In this document: piece after piece, positions 9,703-23,800 of the stretch
Numbering within the stretch: position 1 is the first letter of the stretch
Layout: every line of letters begins with the position of its first letter
NCBI GenBank assembly: GCA_002245135.1
Contig: NGBS01000044.1
Location: 1-46,287, forward strand
Direction of reading: 5' to 3'
From: Proteromonas lacertae
Lineage: Eukaryota > Sar > Bigyra > Opalinata > Proteromonadidae
Length of the DNA: 46,287 bases
Notes under the pieces: generated by a model
What the model was told of the DNA's origin: nothing
Database searches by the model: none
The model's input: the letters and a program-made list of their open reading frames with translations, nothing else
Translations under genes and position numbers: made by a program

Positions 9703-12027
9703 TTATTTCATTCCAAAATGAATTTTATTATCTTTACACAAACAAGAGATTTTCATTTTCTCTCCTACTGTCATTTTATTCTCGTTCAAAATAAAAGCTG
9801 ACTGATTCCAGTGAGGTTTTTCTTTATAATTTCCAGAATAATTCATATCAAATGTGTATAGGGTAGAATCATTTGACAAATTATACTTCCACCAATAAAC
9901 TAAAGCATTTGCTATTCCATTATCTATTATTTCTATATCTCTTTCAATATATTGTTCTTTATTCCCATCAATCAATAAAAATGGAATAACATTGCTAATT
10001 CTCTTATAACTCCAATTATATAATGGGAAATCTTGGTATATATTGACACTGAAGCAATTTATAGATTCTAAATTGTATCCAAGTGTATTTTTACTATCAA
10101 CTCTTTGATGTTTTCGTATTTCTTCACATTCAATCTATTAAAGAAATAAAAATGTTATATTAATACAATCATTCCATACAATTCTATTGATTCAGGTATA
10201 CATTTTCCATCTTTCTCTAATAAATACTCTTTTGAATACTCCCAATCTCCTAAACTAGTAAGTTGCAGTCTTCCATCAGCTCCAATAGGATTGTGATATA
10301 TATATTTATACTTCTTTATATCTTTTAATGAATTACATAGATCTTTATCAGCAGAATGTATTCGTAAATTGTTATTCCTATTATATTGTTTATAAACATC
10401 ACAACTAAATGGATCTAAATTTATTACATCAATATTTATATTCTTATTCATATTATTAGTAATGTAACTCAATATTGAACTTCCACCACACATATCCAAT
10501 ATCTTTATATCATCATTTTCATTATTAAAAATCAAACTATTAATTACTATACTCCATTCAGTATGATATTTTTCATCATTTAATAATACTATCTCATTCA
10601 ACTCAATTGATATTCCAGATATATTCTTCATTGTTAATTTTGACTTCTCTTCTATTATATTGAATCTAATTGCTTTATCTTCAGCTATTACTTCAATTTC
10701 AATAATATCTCCTTCTTTCACTTGAATACTTGGCTCAACTGAATAAATTGCTTGTTCCCAACTAACATCATATTTGTATGAAGTTGTGACAATATGTTTT
10801 TCATCTAAAAACAAATTCACATATCCCAAAATTGCATTTATTTCACCATCTTTCAAGATTTTCACTTTATATTTATTATGAGGTAATGGAATTCCTGGTG
10901 TATTGAAATTAATTGAACAACCAACAAATTCATCACTTAAATATTCATAATCAAAATATCTTATCTCTTCACATGTATATGGCTCATATACTCTATAAAT
11001 AAATGGTATTTCATTATTATTCTTACTTCTTATACTTGGTGTAGATAACCATCTTCTTCTTAACTCATCACTTTGTATTAATTGACATATCATTTCACCT
11101 TTATATGGAATTATTATTCCATTTGTATTTAATAATCTTCTATATATATATATATATATATATATAATAAATATATATATATATATACTTCTGTGCATCT
11201 CTCAATGTTGGTACAATTTCTTCACCTAACAATCCAGCATCAATAATCTCTGTAACTATCATATTTACTTTATCTTTAATATCTTTACCAACTTCAATAT
11301 CATAAGATGATTTTAATAATAAATTAATATCATTAGACATATTATTGCTGTAAATACAGTCTTTTGCTACACAATACATTGCTTCATTTCTTTCACAACT
11401 AGATATATCCATTCCGCCATTTGTTTCACATATCATTGACAAAATACCTGTTCCTGTTCCTATATCTAATATACCAATGTTTTTCTTCATTATTGCTTCT
11501 TTTATTGCTTCATTATAGTTGATATTTCTTTGATAATCGTTTAACATTCGAAAATGCCATCTTTCTATAAATTCATTCTTTAAATTGTCTATTCCTTCTA
11601 CTGCATTTAAGTCATTTGGATTTAATCGCTGTGCTTCATTTAGTAACAATATTGCATTGTAATGATTTCCTAAATTGTAGAAATAGCTTGCTTTTTCAAC
11701 CAATAAACGACTATGATATTCAATTGGCATATCCTTTTGTATTTCATCATAATATTCTAATATTTTGTCATTTTCTTCATCTCCCAACATCTTTAAACAC
11801 AAGCATATTGAATCTATGATTTTTGAAATCTTGTTTGATGATACATCCAATATATTCATATACATTACTAATGCATTTTCATATTCTCCTGACTACAATA
11901 TAATAATATTATTCACAAATGAACAAAATACATTTTCAAAGCCATTTCCTCTTTTAATAAGCTCTTCACTAATATCTTCTCTTTCTTGTTCTGTTAAAGA
12001 TTCAATAGTTTCATCATTTTCCTCCAT
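9703..12027 (-). CDS. Protein arginine methyltransferase, PRMT9-like, with N-terminal TPR
   Basis: Transfers methyl groups from S-adenosylmethionine to arginine; animal PRMT9 makes symmetric dimethyl-arginine on the splicing factor SF3B2. 734 residues, four exons (introns 39, 49 and 32 nt), frame exact. Residues 30-140 are TPR-like (SGEYENALVMYMNIL, NHYNAILLLNEAQRLNPND). The first methyltransferase half follows with WHFRMLNDYQRN, motif I LDIGTGTGILSM and the double-E loop region VTEIIDAGLLGEE, then a beta-barrel. A second, weaker half has ILDMCGGSSILSYI in place of motif I, as expected for the tandem PRMT7/PRMT9 layout. The TPR plus these motifs favour PRMT9. The 49-nt intron is nearly all TA repeats. 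The shared 16-bp element lies 37 bp upstream of the ATG. Confidence 0.82.
11140..11188. repeat. (TA)n microsatellite forming a whole intron
   Basis: An almost pure TA run lies between GT and TAG of the PRMT9-like intron. It also carries a TTTATTAT interruption that could serve as branch region. Confidence 0.8.
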
Positions 12028-12063
12028 AATCACTTAGAAAATCGATAAATTATGTATTATTCT

Positions 12064-12079
12064 AAAAATATAGTCGTTT
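12064..12079 (-). promoter_or_regulatory. Shared 16-bp promoter element, PRMT9-like gene
   Basis: AAACGACTATATTTTT reads on the minus strand, the same strand as the gene, 37 bp before the ATG at 12027. Its orientation relative to the gene is opposite to that at the BTB genes. Confidence 0.6.
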
Positions 12080-12126
12080 TAGAAACATAAAAAACTAAAA
12101 TTCTCATGGAATAAGTTATATTACAG

Positions 12127-14807
12127 TTAAGAATCTATTTTAGCTTTCTTTGTCTTTATTCTGTTGGTAATAAAATGTCTTTTTGTTCCTCTATTGTTTA
12201 TAATTGATGAAATAATTGGAATCTTTTCCTTAAATTTACTTTTATTATTCTCTTCTTCATGAACAAATGGATTTACATTCCTTCTTACTACTGGAGATGG
12301 TTCATCTAATATATTTCTGGTATTATTATTTGATGATACTTCAATTTCATAATTGTTGAGTAATTTATCAACAGTGATAGGTATTCTATGATAAAAGCAT
12401 TTATATATTTCTTCCTAACAAAGTATTATATATATATATATATACTGTCAAAAAAGAAGTAAGTTGTTTTGATTGACATTTAATAGACATAGAAAAAAGA
12501 ATATCATTTACTACATCATAATCCTTTATTGGATCTTTTGAACTATAATATCCATACAGTAAAATAAACATTAAACAAACTTACATTGTATCAATTTTAA
12601 ATATAAAAAAATGATATATAATCTTAACAATATTTGCATTTTATATTCTCTCAAAACATCAATTCCTTCTGTATGGCATATCTTCTTGTGGTTCATATTC
12701 AACTGAGCTTTATCTAAAAATACATCTTTGATCATTGTTTGGATTGTTTTGTTTTCTTTTTCATCTTCCATATCCAAAGAACTAAAACAATTAGGAATAA
12801 TATTGTTAATAAATTCAATTAATGATAATGATTGTGACTTTAAAGCATCATTATATAACTGTTTAAAACTATTCTCTTTTGCTTTTTCTGTTTCATTTAC
12901 TACTTTTTCAATAGATGATTCCGTTGGTTTTGATAATTCTTTTTTATATTCTTGATAATATAACATTATTTCTTTCTCTAATGTATTTTCTTCTGATTGA
13001 GAATTGATTTGGTTTGAGTGATTTGATTTGCAGTATAATTCATCAAGATAATATGGATTAAATGAATTTAATGCTATAGAATCTTGATAAACAGTATATT
13101 CTGATGAAGAGTCTAACGAAATATCAGTATCTCCATTATTGTTGTTGTATGGAGTATTACTCTGAAATAAATCTTTTGAAAACAGTGGTAATTCATCTAT
13201 AATTAATACTATTAACAAATACTCAGTTTAAAACAATCATTATCTGAAAAACCATCATATTTTCTATGCAATATACTATAGTATTATAATTAATACTCAA
13301 TATGTAAAACTGAAGAAACAGTTGAAGGAAATTTGATAATACCTACAGATTGATATAAAGGAATATAATAACATTCAAATGTTTCAGAATTCTATAACAA
13401 TATTAGAATATAACAATTCATTATACATAATCAAATGAGAGATTCAATACATATTTTCTATTGTATAAATGATGATTTAAAGAGATAAACTTGGAATTTA
13501 ATTCATTTCCATTAACTGTAACAAGAAATGACTATATATAAATATTATAATCAAATTGTGATAATTATTATACAATTGGTGAGAATAATATGTATGGAGG
13601 AATATTAATATTTAGCATTTCACCTTTACATTTCATCTTAGATGGAAATAAATTTCTATTTTCTTCTGATAATGTTGATGTAAAAGGATAGAACACAATA
13701 TCCATCAATTCTGAATCATCATTTTTCACAATTGTTATTTCTTTTATATATTCCTTTTCATTAATATTTTCATGTTGCTTAGTATTGATATAATAATTAA
13801 AAACTGATTTTGTTCCATATATTATAGAATCATTGATAAGTTTGGATATTGGTATAAATACATAATTGCTATTACACAAACTATTCTTTATTATTTCATA
13901 ACTACAATTTTTCGGTTGATAAATATCTAAATATATCCAAACCACTGTAGTTGTTAATTGTGAAAAAGAAAAAGACTTTTTAACACCTACATTTAGATTA
14001 TAATTAGTGAAATATACTTTCAGATATATTATCTCCTTCATTTTTATCTGGATAATATTTCTATTGATTATAGCATAAATATTTACATACTTCAATAATC
14101 TTATCACAAGGTAATAATGTAAATAACAACAAATAGTCTTTTGTATTACTTGTCACTTCTGTTCTTGTGTTTGAACAAGTCATTTTAATTATTGTGTTTT
14201 GAATAGATTCTGTTAATATTCTACAACTTTCTTGATTGAAATAATCAAAATACTATTATCATTTACAAACTAAAGATATATATCATACAGATAATTTCAA
14301 TGTCTTGGAGTAATTGCTATTACAATAAACACATTTTCTTATATTCTCAAAGTTTTGAGTGAATGAAGTGAATGTTGCTGTACCTATCATCTATTTCATT
14401 ATATTACCTTAAATAATATATACATCAAAGTCATTAATCATATTCTTTGATAAAATAGCATTATTTGAAACAAGCCACTTCTCAAAATTTGAACAATCAT
14501 GTTTTAAAGTATATCTTCCGTCAAATATTCTATATCTATTATTCGATGTATATATAAACCAATTCATACTGCCATTGATTCACAATATCATCAGACAAAA
14601 AATACAGTAAAGATCTAATTGTTGACATGAATATTGTGTTTGAACATTCCATCCACTACAAAATAATATCATGAAAGTATATATATATACACTCTCTTTA
14701 TCAATACAACTAAAAACACCTACATCTATTACTACAGATATATAATTTGAAGTTGATATTTGGCTAAACAAAATTTAAAATCTGGATAAATACATTAGAC
14801 CATTCAT
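12127..14807 (-). CDS. Possible Sld3/Treslin-like replication-initiation factor, many exons
   Basis: Tentative. About a dozen short introns (26-60 nt) can be placed in frame. The N-terminus (MNGL, split codon, then QISTSNYISVVIDVGVF) resembles a von Willebrand A-type strand, as in Treslin. A middle beta-rich region follows. The C-terminal third holds helices ending in LREYKMQILLRL, then DVVNDILFLMSI and LTSFLTEEIYKCFYHRIP, in the order of the Sld3/Treslin domain (LREYxLQILLxLE; FCxEVIxPFYxxRLP). After that comes DEPSPVVRRNVNPF, with an SP site like the CDK targets of Sld3, and a basic tail RIKTKKAKIDS. One junction near 12580 does not keep frame and may hide a base error. An unrelated coiled protein cannot be excluded. 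Confidence 0.45.
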
Positions 14808-14836
14808 GTTTATAATACTCCGATTTTTGAATTATA

Positions 14837-14852
14837 AAAAATATAGTCGTTT
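14837..14852 (-). promoter_or_regulatory. Shared 16-bp promoter element, Sld3/Treslin-like gene
   Basis: AAACGACTATATTTTT on the minus strand, 30 bp before the ATG at 14807; the flanking bases GAAACG...TTTTTT extend the match to the BTB copies. It also sits just downstream of the stop of BTB copy 2. Confidence 0.6.
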
Positions 14853-14924
14853 CAAGTATATTTATCTTTCATTTTTTTCATCATAACAGAAAATTTTAAA
14901 AATAATAATATGAAATATTAATAT

Positions 14925-16478
14925 TTATCGATTATTTATTTGATTTAAAATAGAATTAGGATTAGAGATATTTGATGATATGTAATTGGTGATTAGAGAT
15001 TTATTCTTTATATATTTGGAGTTTAACAGTTCTACAAGTATTTCACTTCCATTCATCTTGTATAGGATATCGATATCTTCATTCAATTTACTAAAATACG
15101 AAGATAATTCTATCATTCGATTATTATTTATGTTTTTACTTCTATATTTTTCTTTTATTAAATCAATTATCCTTATTCTATCTTCCTTTGTTAATTTTTC
15201 ATATAATCGTATTTTGATTTTCTTTGATAATTTGAATATCACCAGTATTTCTATTGCACTTTTTGTTCTTTTTACTTCTTCTAATAACATATTAGACAAA
15301 TCAAGATGAATAATCTGTCTAATATCACTTTCATCATTTTCAAATATATCAATTCCGTTGTATTGATCATCATCTGCCACTATTATTTGATTAGATGGTG
15401 GTATATAGTTGCTATATCTTTGTTGTTGAAAACAAGTAACATATTGATAATCTTGAACAGGTTGTTGTGGTATAGGTATTTGATTTGTTGTACTTGGATA
15501 AAAGGATTAGGAGGAGGAGGTTGTTGAATTACAGGTTTTTGTTCTTCTATTTCATCTTTCATTAAACTCAATTCTCGAATACCTCTTCGAATTATTCGAT
15601 TAAGAATGTCATTTCCTGTTTTAGGTTCTTCTATTATAAATCATATAATATAAATAATATACCACTATATATTCGATTTTTAATTTCATTTTCATTTTTT
15701 CTTTTATACATCATATTCAGATCAATCAATTCCATATCATCAGGATTTATATCACCAATGTTGATCTCTTTCCAGTTCAATAATTTCATTGTTTCATCAT
15801 ATTCATTCTTTTCTTTTGATTGACTTATTTCATTATTTCGTCTCTTTTCATTATGATTCTTATAATGATTTAATATCTTATCCAACAAATATTTCTCATT
15901 TGGAACTAGTAAATTATCAATAGAGATTATGAATTTTAAATCATTAATCAATAGTGATTTTAATATCATTTCATCATTTAAGATTTCACAACAGTTGATT
16001 TGAATGAAATCTTTTAATGACAATTCTATATCATCCATATAGTTCTTTGGAATTAAATATAGCATATTCAGTATATTTATTACTAAATTCTTACTCGGAT
16101 GAGTTTTTATATATCTCAGACAAATATTCATCATTTTTTGTTCATCTAAACAAATACAACACTTTAATAACTCACATACATTCTCCTCATCAATTTCTAT
16201 TGTTCCATATCCATAATAACATGATAATAACAAGAAAGCTCTTTTAGTTATTTGATCAGGAAGTGTAATTTTCGATTCAGCTTTTGGATCTTGAATTATT
16301 CTTCTTAACCTCTCATTAGAATGACACATGAACAAGGAAATAGATGGAATTTCTTCTTTTTCAGCGATAAAGACTAGATCAGAATATCCATCCTTTATCA
16401 TTGTTTCAATTATTCTATCGTGCAACAAAATAAATAATAATCATACCCATATTCTCCACAACCTTTTGTAACCTTCAT
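14925..16478 (-). CDS. BTB-BACK domain protein, copy 2, with Q/P-rich linker
   Basis: Paralogue of the gene at 4430. Promoter, first two introns (32 nt each, same bases) and the BTB-BACK part are essentially identical to copy 1. The linker differs: instead of acidic residues it is rich in Pro and Gln (a run of four Pro, then IPIPQQPVQDYQYV). The C-terminal helical domain (IRQIIHLDLSNMLLEEV) is clearly related but diverged, and it ends at TAA without the Lys-rich tail of copy 1. In the linker the open frame changes by one base near the CCTCCTCCTCCTAATCC run (about 15500), and the third intron of copy 1 is absent because the frame reads through. The shift may be a base error in the repeat. The upstream spacer to the plus-strand coiled-coil gene is only 85 bp. 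Confidence 0.72.
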
Positions 16479-16501
16479 ATTTTACTTTCAAATATTACAT
16501 G

Positions 16502-16517
16502 AAACGACTATATTTTT
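16502..16517 (+). promoter_or_regulatory. Shared 16-bp promoter element in a bidirectional spacer
   Basis: AAACGACTATATTTTT lies in the 85-bp spacer between BTB copy 2 (ATG 16478, minus) and the coiled-coil gene (ATG 16564, plus), so it may drive either or both. Confidence 0.55.
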
Positions 16518-16563
16518 GTATTAAGACAGTTTGTCAATTACTGATACAAGCAGACAGAATCTT

Positions 16564-18536
16564 ATGAATATGGATGAAGTATATTTATATATATGTATAA
16601 TTTATTACAATAGAGTGATGATAAAACGATACTTGATAGTTCAATAAATCTCTCTCCTGTTCACAGTACAATAATAGATGTATATGTTTTATATTGTATT
16701 AATTAGAATTCTGTTGATGATGGTTCTCTATCTTTTATAGTATATTAAGTAATGTAATAGAATTAGAATGAAAACTTTGATAGATTTTCTCAAAGTCAGA
16801 ATTTTCAAGATAAATCACTCAATAATACTGTGATAAACGATCTTCATCAATCTTCATCAACAGTAGAAATGCCTACTTCTGTTAATGTTTCTCTTGATTC
16901 TACTATTTCTCAAACTATGCCTGTATATAACGCTATATAATATTAAAATAAATAGCCACCATCTATTCGTCCAAATGATTCTCGTTATGGTTATGATGTA
17001 GATTTTATATTTGTTTATTGTTTGAATAGGTTAATAATGATACACATATGAGTTATGAAGCATTACCATCTTCAAGGAAGATAGAAAAGATAGATAAATT
17101 GAAGAATCACGAAATGGAAAGGGAGTTTGTTAAAAAGAATATATTGAATAATTTCAAAAGTAGTAATAACATACAAATATCAATTGATAATGAAGAACAA
17201 GAACCACCACAACTACAACCAACTCCACTACCTGAAGAGAATAATCACCCGTCAAGCGAAACTAATCAAAATGAATTAAATGAAGCTGAAATGAAGAGAA
17301 GAGAAGAAGAAGCAAAGTCAATAGGATTACAGAATAGAAATAGAGAATTGCAAAATGAGATTGAAAAGTTAAAAGAAGAGAATAGAAAGTTGGATGAGAA
17401 ATTAAATAAATCAAACCAAGAATTGAATAACTATAAATATAATTCAGTCTATCAAAATGCAAATGAAATGAAGAGATTAAAAGATGAAAATGAAAGATTA
17501 AAATGCGATTTGAATAATGTGCAGAAAAGATATGATGATTTAAATAATAAGAATTATGAAACTCAAAATAATCAAATTGCCGTATAAATATATAAAAAAT
17601 GTTATATATTATTATATCATAGATTAACAATGAGAATAATCAATCATCTTATTCACAAATGCTTTACCTGAATGAAGAGAATAGTCGAATAAAAACAGAC
17701 ATAAATGTGTTGAAAAGTAAAGATCTAGAGCAACAGTATGTTATGAAGAGTAGATATGAAGAGCTAAAATCTCAAAGATTTGGAAACAAAAATGGAAATG
17801 AAATGTCAATAAACAGAGAAGATTATATAAAACCATCTACATCTTCTACATATGATTCTACATATTCATCATCATATAAATCATCATCACCATATAACCA
17901 AATTCAAACAGTTAATAATGAAATTGCAGAAATTAAGAATCAATGTATATAAATAATAATTCTTTTTTTTATAGTGAATGAACTACTGAATTGTTATAAA
18001 GAATTGAAATATCAGTATAGTATTCTTCAACAGCAACTTCAACAACAGCCACAACAATCATTTATTCCATCAAATGTAGAGAGATTTATGAATAGAACTG
18101 CAATTCCATCATTTAATAATAATAATAATGAAGATAATGATAATGAGGATAATATATCATATGTAAAAACTGATCTATCTGATGATGATTATGATATTAA
18201 TAATGACAATCATCATCACAAACATAAACATAATCATATTCATAGATATAACATTACAAAAGAAAAAAATCACAAAATCAGTATAAATATGATCTTTATT
18301 AATTAGAAGTAATACATATACAACATCCTGTTCCTTCACTTAAGGATTTAGGTGATGATGTAGAGGATCCATACATTTTGCCTTATGAACTAAGAATGAA
18401 TCAATTTACCAGTCCAATAAAACCTCAATTTTATAGAAACACTATATCTAATAACACATTGGACATGGAATACGAGAGAGTGAAGAAATTATTAGTAAAA
18501 TATGATAAAGTAGTAGCTAATTTAAAGAAGAACTAA
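16564..18536 (+). CDS. Coiled-coil protein with low-complexity N-terminus
   Basis: Not recognised. Eight or nine exons joined by introns of 26-42 nt (for example 16576-16610 and 17584-17624), all in frame. The first 130 residues are Ser/Asn/Pro-rich. A long coiled coil follows from about residue 190, with heptads such as LQNEIEKLKEENRKLDEKL and MKRLKDENERLKCDL. A Ser/Tyr-rich linker (SSTYDSTYSSSYKSSS) separates it from a second helical region with Gln runs, an Asn/Asp patch and a His-rich patch (HHHKHKHNHIH). A final short coiled coil ends VAKLKKN-like at TAA. The layout suggests a centrosomal, basal-body or cytoskeletal scaffold, by inference only. It diverges from BTB copy 2. Confidence 0.6.
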
Positions 18537-18636
18537 TAATTTATTGAATGTATTTTTAACTTTTTAAAATCTCTATTTTCTAAATCATTACCCCAAAACA
18601 ACAAAACTATGAAGAATAGATAAAATTTTTAACAAT

Positions 18637-19495
18637 TTAAAGAAATGAAGATAACCAGTTGAATGCTATAAAACATAAAATAACATATCATTAAAAATAC
18701 CTTCTGGATAACCTAATTGTTTCACTACAGAAGTCATAAATACTTCAACAGGTCTATGACCTGGTATTTTTGTTGAATTCTAAATCACAATAAACGAAAT
18801 ATAATCTATACTTTCACATCTTTTCCAAATGTTTCTGTAATTCCCAAAGCCATTCTCAATTCATCTTCAGAAGCAGCATCTATGCATTAGTATGAATATT
18901 TTCATACTTGGTAAATCAATCTTATTACCTAAAATTACAAAAGGAACATCATATAAAATATCACTGGCTAATAAATGCTATTAATAATAATAAATAGAAT
19001 AAATATGAGTAATACATTTAATTCTTCTTTAGCTTCTGGGAATCTTTCTCTTTCAGCAGCATCTACTATGTAAACAACACCACTAGTTTCAGCAAAGTAT
19101 TCTCTCCACAATTCTCTTGCTATTATTTTATTAAATAAACGTCAAATTAACTATACCTGTTTCGTGACCGCCTAAATCGAAAGTTCTGAATTTAATTTGG
19201 CCTATTACTAGTTCTTCTGCATCTAAAATCAATAAAATATCATGAAAAATACTTGGATGAATTGTAGGTTCTGAAACACGCAATCTGTTATCTCGAAGCA
19301 TATTTAGAAGTGTAGTTTTACCAGCGTTATCCAATCCCAAAAATAATAACTTTCCAGATTTATAGTATAAACCTAAAATATAAAATAAGCGACAGAAGAG
19401 GTGAAAATTAAGAAGAAAAATAACAAAAAATGCAAGTAATTGCTATTCATACCTAGATAAGACAAAACATTAAAAACCCAATCTATTAAAAACAT
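18637..19495 (-). CDS. SAR1: SAR1 small GTPase (COPII)
   Basis: Starts COPII coat assembly at ER exit sites. 192 residues, eight exons with introns of 80, 30, 37, 38, 28, 32 and 35 nt; the frame is exact. The N-terminus [15 protein letters not shown] is the amphipathic SAR1 helix, with no N-myristoyl Gly. G1 reads GLDNAGKTT, switch II DLGGHE, G4 NKID and G5 region NAASEDELR, all typical of SAR1. The C-terminus FNWLSSFL matches the family end (FRWLSQYI). The first intron (80 nt) is more than twice as long as any other in the gene. It faces ARF1 across a 541-bp spacer. Confidence 0.95.
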
Positions 19496-20605
<1,110 letters not shown>

Positions 20606-20845
20606 ACACTATAAAATATAATTCTTTGCACTTGATTATATATTATTGGTTTTATGGGAATATTTTTGTTTTGATAATGTTGATTAAATAGAAATAAGAG
20701 GTGTATCTGCATGAAGCTAACTCTAAAGATAAATGTCCAAAATTGAATTCTAAAGAGAGTCGTTTTGGGGAGTTGGATTAATCTTTTTAAAAACGAATAA
20801 TTCACTTCCATAGTTATTATTCATATTTAGGAAACTCTATAAAAT

Positions 20846-23800
20846 ATGGGTAATAAACCAGGAAAAAACAAGGGATTAAATAAGGTTCATAACGTCAATG
20901 ATCAACCAGAATCCCAGCAACCTTCTCAAGGAATGTCTTCTCCTAAACCTGTTCAAACACCATCACCTGGAGTTAGTACACCATTGCCAGAACCACAGAC
21001 AGGCTTTGATGATCCAAATATTTCTAGACAAGGTGTTAAAGAAATGATTACACCAGTATATTGCATTATTTTAATTTCTAGGATGGAAGTTTTACAATAA
21101 GATATGCATGTCTAACACAAAAAGGTTATTATCCAGATGCACTAGATAAAGAAAACCAAGATAGTTTTTATTGTGATCCATCATTTGATTTAGCAAAAGA
21201 AGATAGTAAATCTAAAAGTTGTGCATTTTTCGGTGTATTTGATGGACATGGCAGTTTTGGAGATAAATGTTCAAGATTCTGTCGTGATACAGTATATAAT
21301 CATTCTATATAATAATATATTAATAGCTTGCTGGTCAAATCAAAAACCACCCAAAATACAGTACAGATTTCCTCACAGCCTACAAAGAAGCATTTGTCAC
21401 AACCAACCAATTACTACACGAACAAAGAAATAAAAAAGTAAACTCAATAGATGACACAATGTCAGGAACAACAGCCATTACCATCATGATGAGAGGTAGA
21501 GATATTTATGTTGGAAATGTTGGTGATAGTCGAGCAGTAGGTGCAGCCAAAGATGAGAATGGCAATGTAGTAGCCATCAGTCTCTCTATAGATCAAACAC
21601 CTTATCGAGAAGATGAATTACGAAGAGTTAAACAATGTGGCGCAAGAGTACAAACCTTAGATCAAATGGATGGTTTAAAGAATCCATTTGATGAATGTTG
21701 GGGTAAAGAGGAAGATGATGATGGAGATCCACCAAGATTATGGTTACCAGGTGAAAGATATCCAGGTACTGCATTTACTAGAAGTATTGGTGATGGTGTA
21801 GCTGAAACAATCGGTGTTTATGCTAATCCAGAAATACAAAAGAGATCTCTAACTAAAGATGATTTGTTTTTAGTGATATGTAGTGATGGTGTATTTGAAT
21901 TTATTAGTTCTCAACAAGTAGTAGATATTGTCAATCAATATGAAGATCCTATGTTGGCTTGTCGTGCCTTGATATCTGAAGCTTATCGTTTATGGTTACA
22001 ATATGAAATTAGAACGGATGATATTACTGCTATTGTTGTACAAGTATCAAATCTTAAATCAAAGTCACAATATAAGAAAGTATTAGAATCACCTGAACAG
22101 AGAATTCGTCCTGTACGTAAGAATATGTCAAGGGCAAAAGAAGTAGCAACTAAAGGAAATTGTAATGAACTTACTGAAGAAGAAGAGAATTATGTATTAC
22201 CTAAAGAATTCAGTGGTTTACCAGAAGAACATGAGATTATATCCAATGCAGTGAAATCTAACTTCTTATTCAAAAATCTTGATGAAAAGACTCAAAATGG
22301 TGTTATTAATGCAATGATTAAAATCAATGCTAAAGCTGGTGATATTATTATTAAACAAGGAGATGATGGTGATCGATTCTTTATTGCATATTCAGGTACT
22401 TATGATGTGTTAGTGTCTAGAGGTAATGATTCACCTCCAGTATGTGTTCATAAATATACAACTGCTAATAATCTATTCCCATCTTTTGGTGAATTAGCAT
22501 TGATGTATGGAAAACCTCGTGCAGCTACAGTGAAATGTTCAACGGATGGTATTTTGTTTGGTTTGAATAGAACTGCATTTAGATCGATTATTATGAAGAA
22601 TAAATCTGATCCTGTTATTAAAACACTAAGATCTGTGAATATATTAGAATCATTAACAACAGCACAATTGAGAAAACTATCAAGATGTTTGGCAGAAGTA
22701 TCTTATAAAGAAGGAAGTATATATATTATTATTATGTATTATTAATAGCTTATATATTACGTCAAGGAGAAGTAGGTAATGAATTTTTCATTATTCAATC
22801 AGGAGAAGTTGTTTGTAGTAAATCAGAAACACCAGGAGGACCAGAAAAAGAAGTAATGCGATTAGGTCCAAACCAATACTTTGGTGAAAGAGCATTATTA
22901 GGAGGGAAAGACTGTGAAAGAGCTGCAAATGTAGTAGCAACCACACCAGTACATTGCTTCCAATTAGGCAGAAAAGATTTTGAAGATATCTTAGGACCTT
23001 TACAAGAATTAATCAATAAAGATCGTGAAAAGAGAGAAAAGGATGCTGCCTTGAAATTAGAATTTGAAAAGAACCAACAAACCTTAGAATTAGATGATAT
23101 TAAATTGAATGATTTATTAACTTTAGCTTGTGTAGCAACCAGTGGAGTGAGTGTTTATAAATTAGTAAAACATTTAGATAAAGAAAAAATATATACATTA
23201 AGATCAATGCCTAAGAAATTCATACAAGATCATAAGTTAGAAGTAGCTGTAATGAGAGAAAGATCAATATTATATGAAATTAGTTATAAGAATAACTGTG
23301 TTCCAGGTACATTAATGACATTCCAAGATAGTGATTGTTTACATATTATAATGAACACATGTTTAGTAGGAAATATAAGATCATTGATAGAGAGTAATAT
23401 ATTGAATATTGTGTCTATTAAATACTTAGTTTGTACCTTAGTAACTGAGTTAGGAAGATTCCAAGAAATGGATTTATTATTCAGAGGAATTGATAGTACT
23501 TCAATGGGTTATAATGACTTAGGTAAATTGGTACTATTAGACTTTAAATACAGTAAAATCTGCAATGATAAGACATACACAATGTGTGGTACAGCTCCTT
23601 ATATGTCTCCACAGATGGTATCAGGTCAAGGTCATGATATGAGAGCAGATATTTGGGCTTTAGGTGTATTTATATATGAATTAGTAACAGGAGAAACACC
23701 ATTTGCTAAACCAGGTTATACTGAGATACAAATATATAAAAACATTACAAATCACAGTGGTTGTTTGACTTTACCAGAGAAAGTAGATCCTTTGATTACT

